Below are positions 25,298 to 38,188 of a stretch of DNA of 64,000 nucleotides, piece by piece. The position numbers were made by a program, and so were the translations under genes. Position 1 is the first letter of the stretch, and every line of letters starts with the position of its first letter. The stretch is taken from positions 14,435,001 to 14,499,000 of the forward strand of contig JBBMOA010000018.1 of the NCBI GenBank assembly GCA_037954235.1, read 5' to 3'. The notes under the pieces are model-generated. The model was not told where the DNA came from, did not search any database, and worked only from the letters and a program-made list of their open reading frames with translations. Source of the DNA: Aulostomus chinensis. Lineage: Eukaryota; Chordata; Actinopteri; Syngnathiformes; Aulostomidae.

Positions 25298-25551
25298 CAT
25301 CCATCCATCCATTTTCCATACTGCTTATCCAGTTGGGGGGGGGGGGGGGGGGCTGGAGCCTATCCCAGTTAACATTGGGTGAGAGGCGGGGTTCACCCTG
25401 GACGGGTCACCAGTCCATCGCAGGGACATCAGGAACAATTAGAGGCTCAGCATCTTGCTCAAGGATACCTGGACACGGTCATCAGGGGTGAGGATAGAAA
25501 CAGCGACACTTTGGTTGCTAGACAGCCACTCTACCTCTGAGCCATGCCGCC
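25298..25551 (-). mobile_element. Chimeric SINE: type B tRNA-like head joined to type A tail
   Basis: On the + strand the first about 127 bases are the CATC-rich tail and GGCTGGAGCCTATCCCAG body of type A. From about 25425 the sequence switches to the body and head of the type B element at 29.4 kb (ATCAGGAACAATT, TTGCTCAAGGA, TTGGTTGCTAGAC). Read on the minus strand the head has an A-box-like TGGCTCAGAGG; the B box is decayed. The internal G run (25335-25352) is 18 bases long. No convincing target duplication was found. Confidence 0.8.
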
Positions 25552-27747
25552 ATTACTGCACACCCGAATGTATTTCATGCGACGTCTTTATATATTTACA
25601 ACTTTTTAGTCGTATTTGTTGATGTTTGATTTTTAAAAAATGGCATTCAGCGTGGAAGGCAAAGGAAGAGTGTCACTCACTGGGTTCCCGTCACCCTGTT
25701 TTTAAAGAGTCTTATCAGGGGGGATGAAAATAGCAAAATTTGAATAAAAACGCTTGAGGTGGTTTTTGACTTGCGCAAAAAAAAGTGTTAATGCACAAAT
25801 TGGGAGATGGAAGCACATTTACTGAGTTCTGACATAGTGAACTCATGTGACGCCTGTCTCTGCTCACGGTTTCTTGCTGGTTTCCTCATTAGTCAGCACA
25901 GACAGAAACACGTGTGGACCAATGAGGAGACCGGAATATCCAATGAAAAAAATTCGTATAATTTTGTGTGCGTTGCCAGGGCGACCACTTGTTGTGTTTC
26001 TGGTTTGTAACCTGTAATTCCTCCACGTTTTACGCTACCATCTTCTGACCAAACTGGCGTGGATCATCTGCACCACTTGATGGAAACACACTTGATACAG
26101 ATTTTTTTGGGGGGGGGGGGGGGGATTTTAAAAACCAGGCTCCTGTGCCATACAAGGGCAACTTAAAAAAAAAAAGTGCATATGATAATAAAACACTTTT
26201 CCTCCCATGCTCTCCATCTCAGCTTTCATTCTGATCTCAAACACTCATCTGTTAAATTTTTTTTTTTCAGCATCTTCACCCGTCAGATATTACTGTGGAG
26301 ACAAAATCCGTCCATGGCCAGAATTTAAGAGCGGAAGTACTCAAAACCACTTCTGAGAAGTTCCTGCTCCAGTAGCTCTCTCCAGCCCCACATTTACTGT
26401 ATCCCTGATGACACACTCACAGGGTGAAAACAACACCATCCTCGCACACCGTTCAAACAAATCCCTGCAGATAGAACGTACTCTCACCGCCTTGTTAGAG
26501 GATCTCCAGCCAACAGGTGTGAATCCCTGACACGAAGTGATTCATCACCAAATACTCTTAGCGCACTAGATTTAGTTTCAACGTATGGTGCACAGCTTTA
26601 CTCTTGTCCTGAATGCCTGCATATTTGAAAACAAAAAAAAATATATAGGAAAACTATATAAAAAGTAGCACAGAGCTGGGAGGCAGAGAAGGCTGCGTGG
26701 GTGATGAGATGGCAGAGGCGAGTTTGAACGCTGCTCAGGAATTCCTTTGACTGGAGGGGAGAAATGGAGGAGGAGGAGACGCCGGATCACGTAGCCTTGG
26801 ATTGTAAAAGCAACGGTTGCGTGACTGCTGACTGAGAAAAGAGTCATGAGGCTGGAAACAAGGAGAGGAAAAGTCTCTCCAAGACAGGGCTGCTGGTATG
26901 GAGTTTAAATAAAATATTTACATCAGATCTATATTACCACATCCACTCCTGAATTATTCATCCTCAAAATTTTTCACTGTTAAGACAGGCGAGTTTACTC
27001 CCCCCCCCCTCAAGAAAAGTCAAAAGAAGTTGCCAGCCTATCATCATGATTCATCTTCTCCTCCTCCCTCATCTTGCTGTGCCTCGTGTGCTCGTTTCAT
27101 CCCTCTTTACTTGGAATCGGCTCATGAAGGACCACTCGTCCTCTTCTCTCACCTCCCAGACCACCTTCATCCCGACAGACACCAGATGTCAAGGTCAGAC
27201 CAAGGTCAACCCTTCCTCACTCAGCTGATAATACGTTACATAACCTACAAATTGAAGCCTCATGCCGGGTCTATAAGCTGCATGGAGTGTATAATAAAGC
27301 GGGGGAGGTGCTGGTGTTTCAGTGTTTAACCTGTAGGGGGAGTTCCTCCTGCATATCCTGGTTCAGTGGACCTGAAACACACTCTGTTGTGAGGAACCAT
27401 CGGCAGCAGAGAGGCCAGCAGAGCCGGGTGATTAAATTTGTCTGTACGTGCAACTGTACGTGAAAGAAGTTTTCTCCGCAACAGAACAGATTTATTCAAA
27501 TTCCAAGCACTTTTTTTTTTTTTAATAATCACCTTGAGTGGTCAAACCCTTTGTGCAGTACGAACTGAAATCTAAAAACAGGTATGCAGAGCTACAGCTA
27601 TATGAGGTACTGACTGAGCCATCGAGCAGCTCCTCATGGTCAGCATGGGTCTGTGTTACATAACTGTCTGTCCTCCACATCAGAGACATTTTAATGCTGT
27701 TTTAATCCCGGGTTTATCGCTGCTGCTGAGTTTCCAGCACTCACTTC
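25552..27747. other. Non-coding sequence with homopolymer runs
   Basis: A T7/G16 tract lies at 26102-26124. Other poly(T) and poly(A) runs occur. No gene is recognised. Confidence 0.5.
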
Positions 27748-27795
27748 TGTGTGTGTGTGTCTGTGTGTGTCTGTGTGTGCGTGCATGCATGTGTA
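27748..27795. repeat. Interrupted (TG)n microsatellite
   Basis: TG runs are interrupted by CTG steps and grade into GCATGCATG. Confidence 0.9.
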
Positions 27796-29398
27796 TTACA
27801 TTCAACATGCGTGCATCTGGGAAACCCCCCTGCAGCTTCTGATACATTATCTTGATTTGAATAGCCCATAAAGTAAAATTTACACATGTCAGTGAACATG
27901 CTAATCACACCCAGACAGGCTGAACATATAAATGCACACATACACACACACTCACACACGCGCTAGTGTAATCAAGCGGATGACATGTCTGCATGCTAAT
28001 GGGGGTTAATATTGTCAGCTGAGCTGGAAAGATAAGGGACAGCAGACAACATGTAATAGGTGCTCTAATTCTTTTTAATTTCCCAGTAAAATCAGCCATT
28101 TGACTAACAAACCCATGTCACGATCAATTCTCTACACATTCAATTAAATGGCAATGAAATCAATCCCGTCATTAAAATTTCATTAAATCCACTACTTTTC
28201 TAAATAAATCATTGGACTAAAAAGGCAAACATGTAATTTAATTCATCATAATTACGCAAACCTAGCAGTTTAGAATTTCAATAATTCCATTTCAATATTA
28301 ATTCATAATTACAATCATCAAGAGACCAATGATACATATCTTGAAAATTCAGGCCATTAAAAAAAAACAAGCTGAAATTTTTCTTCTAACACAAAAATGC
28401 ACTGAATGCCATGCGAATGAGAATATTGTTGAATCTGGAAGGATTAAATTAATCTCACGTTGAGGGGAAATTCACCACAACCATGCGCTGCTGTTGTTTA
28501 TTTCTTCCACTTTTCAGTTCATGGCTTTGACATGCATTTTTCTATGATGTCATCACCAGTCTGAGGAATGATAATGAGTAGATATTTGTCCCTCACCGGC
28601 GCGTTTGTGATGTCTCACTGAGAGAAAAATCCAATTGTTGTGAAAATAACGATTTCTTCAAATTAGACAGATTCAAGCTCATTAAGTGGTCAGAGATCAG
28701 GGCTCCTTTGCCCTCGAAAAAAAAAAACCCCAAACAAACAGACATATCTTTGGCTACAACTCAAGAATTCATATGCTGATGAAAAAAAATCCCATAAATG
28801 CCAAGAGGATAATATGATGAAGTGATGCTGTTTTATATTTAAAAGGTCAACTGTGATATCATAATGTTCTACACAAACACTCCTCGGGCCATTAACTGTA
28901 ACTCAGGGGCGGAGGAGGCACATTAGAACCCTTTATTAAATTCCTCCACCACATTTATAACAGAACAGAAGCTCCTCTGGTTAACTGTAAATCAGTAACT
29001 TTCCGAGCAGGATTTGCTCGTTTTCAATTGTTACTGTGAATAGACAGTGGATGTGCTGCTTTCATGACCTTGAATGTTAATTTGCCACAGGTCACATTTT
29101 CCTGTGTCTCAGTCTGAATGAGCTCTCACCCTCCAATCCCTCTGAGAGCCTCTAAGACCCTCAAATCCTCTCATCTCTCCTGTGATGATGACAGCATCCT
29201 CAGGGACCCGCACCATCAGACGCTCTGGAGATGGAGGCACTGCTAACTGCTAACATAGTTGGCCCTTTAGGCTCCTTTCTGTCTCACAGGGCAAATGCTA
29301 ACAGCCCGTCATGATCCCTTCATTCCCATTCCCCACCATGCTTGACTGCACTAGCCTCCTCACAGTGGGAAACCCAGGAGTAAAACCTGTAACCAGTA
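27796..29398. other. Non-coding sequence with an AT-rich homeodomain-core-rich block
   Basis: A degenerate CA tract lies at about 27935-27960. The block at 28070-28340 is dense in ATTA/TAAT cores (including TAATTA, AATTAAAT and TTAATTCAT), a pattern seen in conserved developmental enhancers but also expected from AT-rich DNA. No gene was seen. Confidence 0.4.
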
Positions 29399-29645
29399 AA
29401 TGGACTCAATTTTATACGGCGCTTTTCTACCTTAGCGGTACTCAAAGTAGTCATCTCATTCACCCATTCACACACTGATGGTGGAGGCTACCATGCAAGG
29501 CGCCAATCTATTCATCAGGAGCAATTATGGGTTCAGTATCTTCCTCAAGGACACTTTGACATGGTCACCGGGGTCGGGGATCGAACCAGCGACCCTTTGG
29601 TTGCTAGACGGCCACGCTACCCCTGAGCCATGCCACCCACAGTAA
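29399..29645 (-). mobile_element. tRNA-derived SINE (type B)
   Basis: Read on the minus strand it starts with a tRNA-like head: A-box-like TGGCTCAGGGG and a good B box GGTTCGATCCC. Then come the body (TTGAGGAAGATACTGAACCC) and a tail ending AAAAGCGCCGTATAAAATTG and TCCATTTAC. I recall this head and tail from common teleost SINEs but do not assign a name. A weak CAGTAA duplication lies on both sides (29394-29399, 29640-29645). Confidence 0.8.
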
Positions 29646-31045
29646 GAGGACCATGAAGGGGATCCCCGCTCTATGGGAGGAAGCGCAGCAAACATGACGC
29701 TCTTATTGGATCGATTTGTTTAGTGGGTGCTGCAGGAGAAAATGTGTGGTTTGGTCCTGCAGGGATTGTGGGTAGCTTCTAGCTGCATGGTTTCTCAAAA
29801 TTCCTGAATTTTACTCTCATTCTGATGCATGGACACGAGCCGCTCTGTTCATATAGGCTGGACCCAAAGACGAGGGGGTCACAAATCCCAGCTGCTCTGC
29901 CGACCTGGATCTATTCTCAGGAACTGAGTGAGAGAGTGAGCAGGAAGTGACAGGACCAAACCTGAGGAACGGAAGAGGAAGCGGAATCGTTAGCAAAACG
30001 ACAGCTACGATGCAGCTCTCAAACAAATACACTTGGGATACACATTCACCAGCAAGGACCATGATGCAACAGGCAGGAAGATGGATGGGGGGGGGGGGTG
30101 ATGTAGTATAGTATGTAGCGTGTAGTATTTCTTAAAAAACAAAATTCATTCGCTAATTAATGGCGCTTTGCATGGCATTGGTAAAACATGTTCATTACGT
30201 GAATGAACACCATGTACAGGTGTAGAGTGAGAAGGAAGTCAAAAGTTGAGGGATGGAAATAAAATGTGTGACGATGATGTGAGAAGAATTGAAGGCAAAA
30301 GATGTGAAGGAGATGAAAACGGGAAGAGAATGAAGGACGAAATGAGACATGGAGTTGAGGAGGAGGAGGAGAGGAGCAGATGTGAGGGAACAAGATATTA
30401 TGAATTCCATCATTTCTACATCCTAAATTCATCAGAAAATAATACTTTTTTGTCTTCTTGCTCTGATCTGCCTTCAGTGGAGGACACATTCAAGGATAAA
30501 TGAGAGATTTTAAATGGCTTGAGTGCATATAGCGGGCGTAGGGCAAAAAAGAGCCTGGATAAAAACAAATGCTTACATCATCTAGCTCCGCCCCCTGGCA
30601 GGAAACTTGTGGGCAGGTACAGGAGAGCAAGTCTGCATCGAAACGAGAGATTTGCCAGCACAGCACAGGCATTAACAGGAAGAGCTGGAGCAACAGTGCT
30701 AAGTGAAGCATCTGTCTCCATGACAGCCGCTGAAACTGTGCGGGCCTCTGCTCACTGCTCGTTAATGTTGCCTTTGATTATCAGGAGAGGCTTTTCACAA
30801 GGTCATTTTTGAAAGAAACGGAAAAATGAGAACTGTTGGCACGCAGCGAAAAGTTCACGGTCCACTTTCAGACATCAGGTCATGTTTGTCCCCCAATGGC
30901 TGGGTCAAATCTGTTTAATGGAGTCCAGGGAGTTGGGTTGCCTTTAAAACTAATCACTCTACCTTTCTTTACTTTAAACCTCTGAGTTAAGATGCTCCTT
31001 TACATCCCATCATCATCCTCTCCATCCACGTCTCCTCACGTGTCC

Positions 31046-31048
<3 letters not shown>
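29646..31048. other. Non-coding sequence with poly(G) and a purine-rich tract
   Basis: A G run is at about 30087-30098. A strongly purine-rich + strand (about 30246-30382) yields spurious open frames on both strands. Nothing else is recognised. Confidence 0.5.

Positions 31049-31084
<36 letters not shown>
31049..31084. repeat. (CT)n microsatellite
   Basis: About 18 CT units. It is followed by TCCTACAG, so it could serve as a polypyrimidine tract, but the following sequence gives no convincing exon. Confidence 0.95.
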
Positions 31085-31087
<3 letters not shown>

Positions 31088-31995
31088 TACAGCTGCCTCA
31101 GCACCCATGTTGCCATGTGCTGGTGCCAAAGCAACCAAAGATGACACCTACTTCACACTGACCAGAAAGAAAGCAACGCTGACAAAAGCTTCATGAGGAC
31201 CAGAGTCACGCACGTGTCTGCATGTGTGAAAGAGAAACGAGGGAGAGAGAGAGACGGCAGATGTAGCGGCTTGACATAACCGATTTTCCCATTCTGGCCA
31301 TGTTTTGTCTTTTTGAATAGGCTTCTGGCTTGGCTACAGAAACATTGCAAACTTTTGAGTCACTCAGTTTGAATCACACCCTCACTGAGTCACTGCGGAT
31401 TTCTGGCGGAAAGCAAAGAAACAAAGTTGTGTCTGATCAACTTGTGTGTTTTTAAGGCAGATTCGGTGTCAAAGGATTTCATAGACGTCTTCCAGAAATA
31501 ATGACTGATCCCTCCATCAAGACAGTCGGGGGTGCAACGGTGCAGAGATTAAGGCTCACAAAATTCAATATATAAAAAGTATATGGAATAAACATGGTAA
31601 GTAAACAAGAAGAGGGATCACACATCACTGTCTGTCTAAATGGAAGCGGTGACAGGGAGGGAGTTGGGTGAACCAAGGACACTGTTGTATTTACTTTTGC
31701 AGTTTAATATTTTCCTGTAAAGTAATATTGAGATGATTCATTTATGTTTATTATGCCTGTAAAGAGCCAAACTCTGCAGTTTCTGGAGTGGCCACTAGAA
31801 GCTGGCACCAAAATAGAGTCAGTGCTCACTGATGTTCATGCTAACTACCAGATGCTCGGGTTCTGTTTTGTGTCCAGTGCAAAGTTGTGTGTGGCAGTTT
31901 TTTCCTTTTTCGATTTTAGCACAGAGAACAAACCTGCTGCGGTGATGAGCGACGATCTTGGCGTCGTCGGTGTGTGACCTTCAGCTGTCACTAGA
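31085..31995. other. Non-coding sequence, nothing recognised
   Basis: Only short open frames. The RTE-type LINE remnant begins at its right edge. Confidence 0.5.
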
Positions 31996-32334
31996 ATCGT
32001 TGGAGGAGTCGAAGTATCTTGAGACGATTCTAGAATGTGAGATTGGCAGGAGAACGGGAGCAACGGGAGGGGTCTCACTCTGCCGCGCCGCTGCATTAAC
32101 GAGAGCTGAACCAGAAGGCAAAGCTCTCAATCGCAAATATGAGCAGCTGAAATGGTTCGCCTGTGGAGGGAGGCTGGGGTCTCCCTAAGGGATGAGGTGA
32201 GAAGCTCAGTCATCCGTGAGGGGCTCAGAGTGGAGCTGCTGCTCCTTCGCATTGAAAAGAGCCAGTTTAGGAGGTTCAGGCATCTGGTCATAGAAGGATC
32301 CCACCTGGACTCCTGGATCCAGCTACTTCCCTGA
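31996..32334 (+). pseudogene. C-terminal remnant of an RTE-type LINE ORF2
   Basis: Two frames must be joined. The first carries EESKYLE (32003-32023) and ECEIGRRTGA (32033-32062), like the 'EFKYLG...REIDRRIGAA' segment. The second carries VSLRDEVRSSVIREGLRVE and LLLRIEKSQF...RHLV (to 32289). This order matches the region after the RT domain in fish RTE-like (Rex3/Expander-type) LINEs. A large internal segment between the two is missing and at least one frameshift is present, so it is non-functional. The usual GATG/TGGA tail is not seen. Confidence 0.85.
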
Positions 32335-34164
<1,830 letters not shown>

Positions 34165-34210
<46 letters not shown>

Positions 34211-34482
34211 GCGTAGCTATCATTATTAGGACATTCCACTGACTTCCATTCATGTGAATATCCTAACCCAAGCCCTAATCTTAATCCTAAACCTAACCAA
34301 TTGATGTCTAACCTCAAACTAACTGCAGTTTACACCTTCACTCTAACTTTGACCAGGTGTTCATAAATTAAGTTCTGCTGCATTAGAACTGGTCTTTGGT
34401 CCCCTTGAGGACTCGGGGTCTTGATAAGGTTAGTGTTTACTGTATATCAGAAAAGGTCTCCAAAACATAAGAAAAACCAAGT

Positions 34483-34515
<33 letters not shown>
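34165..34515. mobile_element. CA-bracketed interspersed repeat, copy 1
   Basis: A core of about 280 bases lies between (CA)n (34165-34203) and a CA/CG alternating tract (34483-34515). It opens with GTTTGCGTAGCTATCATTAT and AGGACATTCC, carries several CCTAA-like words, then GCATTAGAACTGGT, TTTGGTCCCC, and ends AACCAAGTACACAC. The same plan occurs at 39.8 kb. The mechanism of spread is unknown. Confidence 0.6.
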
Positions 34516-34690
34516 GAAAACACATACACACACGCACACTCCATTTCCTTTCCTGGTGTACAGTCCAGCTCAGTATCCCTTCAATTACTGTACATGAAGA
34601 CACTGCATGATGGCTTACGGCTCAGTCTATTAGTGTGTAAAGTATGGGAGGGGAAGGGAACACTGCATCATTATGCTTTCAAAGAGCCAA

Positions 34691-34744
34691 GTGCGTGTGT
34701 GTGCGTGTGTGTGCGTGTGTGTGCGCGCGTGCGTGTGTGTGTGC
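34691..34744. repeat. Interrupted (TG/CG)n microsatellite
   Basis: Regular GCGTGTGTGT units including GCGCGCGTGCG; alternating purine-pyrimidine throughout. Confidence 0.95.
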
Positions 34745-35253
34745 ACTCTGCACTAATCAAGGAGCCGTAATTGATGAGCTCAGTCTGAATCAAAGACTAC
34801 ACGCTCGACTGTGCAGGCAGGATGAAACCAGTGTTATTACTGTATCAGCTGCTCCCCTTTTTATCTGCCGAGGAGCGGCAGCGCCCTCAGATATGAGGAA
34901 TAAAAGACCAACAGCGTACAGGCTGACAGTATAATTGGACAATAGGTTTTAATAATAGTGTGTACATGAGTTTCTACATGGGGGTGGGTGGTAAAGACAT
35001 GAACTCAAATTTCCTCTCACCAGAACAACTTCCTGCCTTGGATATTCTGACAGCAACAGACACCTCAGAGACTTCTTAAGCGAGTGAAAAGCCGCTGCTG
35101 ACGGGAGATGACAAGCAACGATGAGAAGCTTCCAAGAAGTCGTTTAAGTTGTTACAGATGATTTGAATCCTTATATTGAGCTGTTTGTTGAAGTAAAAGG
35201 ACCTGCTACGAATGCATTCTAATGAAATACTACTATTCCTGGAGCCAGATATA
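34745..35253. other. Non-coding sequence, nothing recognised
   Basis: No feature beyond the flanking microsatellites. Confidence 0.5.
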
Positions 35254-35256
35254 GTG

Positions 35257-35308
<52 letters not shown>
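35254..35308. repeat. (TG)n microsatellite
   Basis: About 27 TG units with one CG step. Confidence 0.97.
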
Positions 35309-35310
<2 letters not shown>

Positions 35311-35439
35311 TTTATAAATCAAACATGACATGCAAAGACACTGAATGTTCTTAGAATATTAACGCAGGAGAAGAAGACAACCTTCCTAAAAGATTCCCGG
35401 GACAGTCATGATTTAGAGTCATAGCCGGATGTGATTTGG

Positions 35440-36215
35440 TGGACATTCAGAGAACATTCAGGATCCTGTGGGAAGCTTTAGGGAATACTTTAGTATCTGG
35501 GACACTCCCTTCTAGGTGTCCTTGGAATGTTCCTGTAATGTTATTTCAAGTGAACCTAAATAGAACAATGAAAAAAAAAACTTAATTGGCGAGCGCTCTA
35601 AAGTTTGTCCCTCTAATATTCTGGGACTCTAAACTTTTCTATAACATCACCCTCATCATTAAAGAAATCTTTACTGTGTGAAAACATCTGGGAACAACAA
35701 ATAAAGACCCAGGGGGAACGTTCTATGGTCCCATAAACATTCCTACCAATGTACTGAATATTTCCCATTATTTCAGCAAACAACTGTGATAACGTTCCAA
35801 GGTGACGCTTTCACCCCAGCGGGAATGTTCATCTTAAAATTCCGAGAACGTGCAGCTTTAGGAAAGTTTCCTTCACATCCTGAAAGTTTTTATAACATGC
35901 AGTGTGACCTTAAAGTAAACAAAATGGAAGGCTGCTCAGGATGGAGGGACACAGTTATGGGATCAACCTCAGACGTATATTCCCTGTAATACGTTCTGAA
36001 GACAACAAAACGTTCTGACCCACAAAGAACCATATGGGAACATTCTTTGAAATGTCCTTGATGTATTCTTAGTTTAATATTCTCCTGAGAGAATTTTGAC
36101 CTGCAGGACTTAACCAAAAACAAAAAAAAGGATGTTTTAAGAACAAAGGTTCAGATTGTTCTTCACTTCAAGAGAACCTTTGGATAATATTACATAAGGT
36201 CCCAGAACGTCCTCT
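35440..36215. repeat. Degenerate GAACGTTC/GGAATGTTCC word array
   Basis: Over nearly 800 bases the words GGAATGTTCC, GAACGTTC, AACGTTCC, AGAACATTC, AAACATTCC and AAACGTTC recur at irregular spacing of tens of bases, with linkers such as TGGTCCC and TGGGAACA. It is probably an old tandem array diverged beyond a fixed period. The open frame on each strand here is a by-product. Confidence 0.55.
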
Positions 36216-36727
36216 CCTGCTTGCACAGCGAGCGAGAGGAGAAATGTGATAATAATACATTTTTTATTAGGTTGGTAGCTAAATTCACACTGTATTTTCC
36301 TTTATTGCTTCTGGGCTACAATTTGTGAATCTAATTTTAAATTCTTCCATGGGAAACATTTTTTGGGGGGAGTTTACTTCCCTGTTTATGATCTTTTAAA
36401 GAGCGTTGTTTCAAGTGTATGAACGTGGGCACGGATGGGTCAGTGTGTTTTGGGGGATTGATATAAAAGCGCTCCAAGTTTAACCGTGATTCAAATGGAA
36501 CACAGAACGAATCAAGAGAGGACGTATGTCTGCAGCTCTGTACGCATAAATGTTCTTCATCTTGATGCTATGCTGTGTGTATCCGTCCCCAGGTCGGACC
36601 TTGAACTCTCTCCACAAATAGCATCAGCTCTCTCCGTGGGTTTCTCTTGACAGACAGTCTGAAGTAATAATCTCTCTATTTGATGCTTGCTGTAATTCAT
36701 CCCCTAATGGCATTTGTCTAAAACCTT
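36216..36727. other. Non-coding sequence, nothing recognised
   Basis: Unique AT-rich sequence between the word array and the next CA repeat. Confidence 0.5.
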
Positions 36728-36756
36728 ACACACACACACACGCACACACACAAACA

Positions 36757-36786
<30 letters not shown>
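36728..36786. repeat. Interrupted (CA)n microsatellite
   Basis: CA repeat with single CG, AAA and CCC interruptions. Confidence 0.95.
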
Positions 36787-36787
<1 letters not shown>

Positions 36788-38119
36788 TCCCATTTAGGTT
36801 TTGTGTTGTTAAATGCATCTGTGGTCTCAAATGATATAAACACGCTGACTGTTACAGGATAATGAAAACTCAGTGGATACTCGTGACTGATGGCTGCAGT
36901 CACCACAGGGCAATGAGAAATTCGTTGCGCTATGAAACCGAACGGTTTGATAAAAAAATATCACGGTGTGAATTATGAAATGGATGTAAGTGTGTCATCC
37001 TGACATCCAAAAGGTGGTGCACGGAGGTCGCCTCCTGTCAAAAATGACAGGCGGAGAGATAAAACGAATTATGTAGACGGACACAGGATTCGCAGGTGAA
37101 TCGTGGCGAAGAGACGCAGCGAGACAATGGGACGGCTGACAAGCAGCCACTCACAGTCCATCGCAATGGCGGCAGATACAGAAGAATACAGTACGTCACT
37201 GCTGTGACATCTGGAGAAGTTGTTGGGTCACATGACCAGTCTGGGTTAACAACTAGCAGTAATAATCAGCTTGGACAGAGAAGACAGGCTTAACAAAGGC
37301 TAAGCCACACTTACAGCTTCTCCCCGTGGACAGCGGTCAGAGGTTAGCCTCTTAGCAGTGGGATACTGAAGCAAACAACTCCCAAACAAAGCAGAGAGTA
37401 GAAAAAATCTATGAACAAATTTTAATGCGCCAGCAGTGTCCTGCAAAAAGAGAGAAAAAAAAGGAGAATGCTGCAAGAGGCAGTAATGCTGTCATTTTGA
37501 AGGCCTGCACTGATCTGATTTTTATTCAAAGTAGAGCAAGAAGGAGAGGGGAGATGAAAAGGAGAACGAGGGGAGGAATGAAGTGAAATGAAGGAAAGAG
37601 AGATTTCCAGTCCCATCAAAGGGCATGGCAGCGTTCATGTTCACAGTCGGCACCATCTGCTCCAGGAGCAGGTCAGCTTGCCAATGAGGAGAACAGTCCA
37701 AGCTGCTGCCAAAACATGCCGTAACACCGTCACAAACACAAACAAATAAACATGCCACAGTGCAGCACATTAATTCTCCTCCAGCGGAACTCCAGCTATT
37801 AAAAATCTACCGTCTCCCTGGGGTGGCAGATATCTGTGGTACAGCAAAATGAGTTTCAGGGGTAACACCGTGATGGTGAATAATTACTAGAGGAGATTGA
37901 GAGGGTGCGGTGGCGTGAGTTGTATCCAGGTGCGGTGGAGAGAGCGCTGGGTCGGCTGCAGGCTGAGTCAGGCCCTCGGTGACAGCGCCTGAGAGCACCC
38001 ATGAGGGTGCCGGCGACGTGCGGCAATGTGCTGCAGTCAGCTCAACGGATGTCTTGTCTCAGGGTGAATTTCTCTGCTTGTGCTGAGTGCGCACAGACGT
38101 CTGCATGTGTGTTTTGTGG

Positions 38120-38122
<3 letters not shown>
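36787..38122. other. Non-coding sequence with TGACAG inverted pair
   Basis: At 37034-37051 CCTGTCA and TGACAGG are separated by AAAA, giving two inverted TGACAG (MEIS/TGIF-type) cores. No gene is recognised. Confidence 0.45.
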
Positions 38123-38187
<65 letters not shown>

Positions 38188-38188
38188 G
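38123..38188. repeat. (TG)n microsatellite
   Basis: About 32 TG units; all overlapping cysteine/valine- and threonine/histidine-rich frames are artefacts of the repeat. Confidence 0.97.

Noticed and set aside
31086..31200. Possible exon after (CT)n and TCCTACAG
   Set aside because: A stop appears within about 22 codons and no matching donor or protein similarity was recognised.
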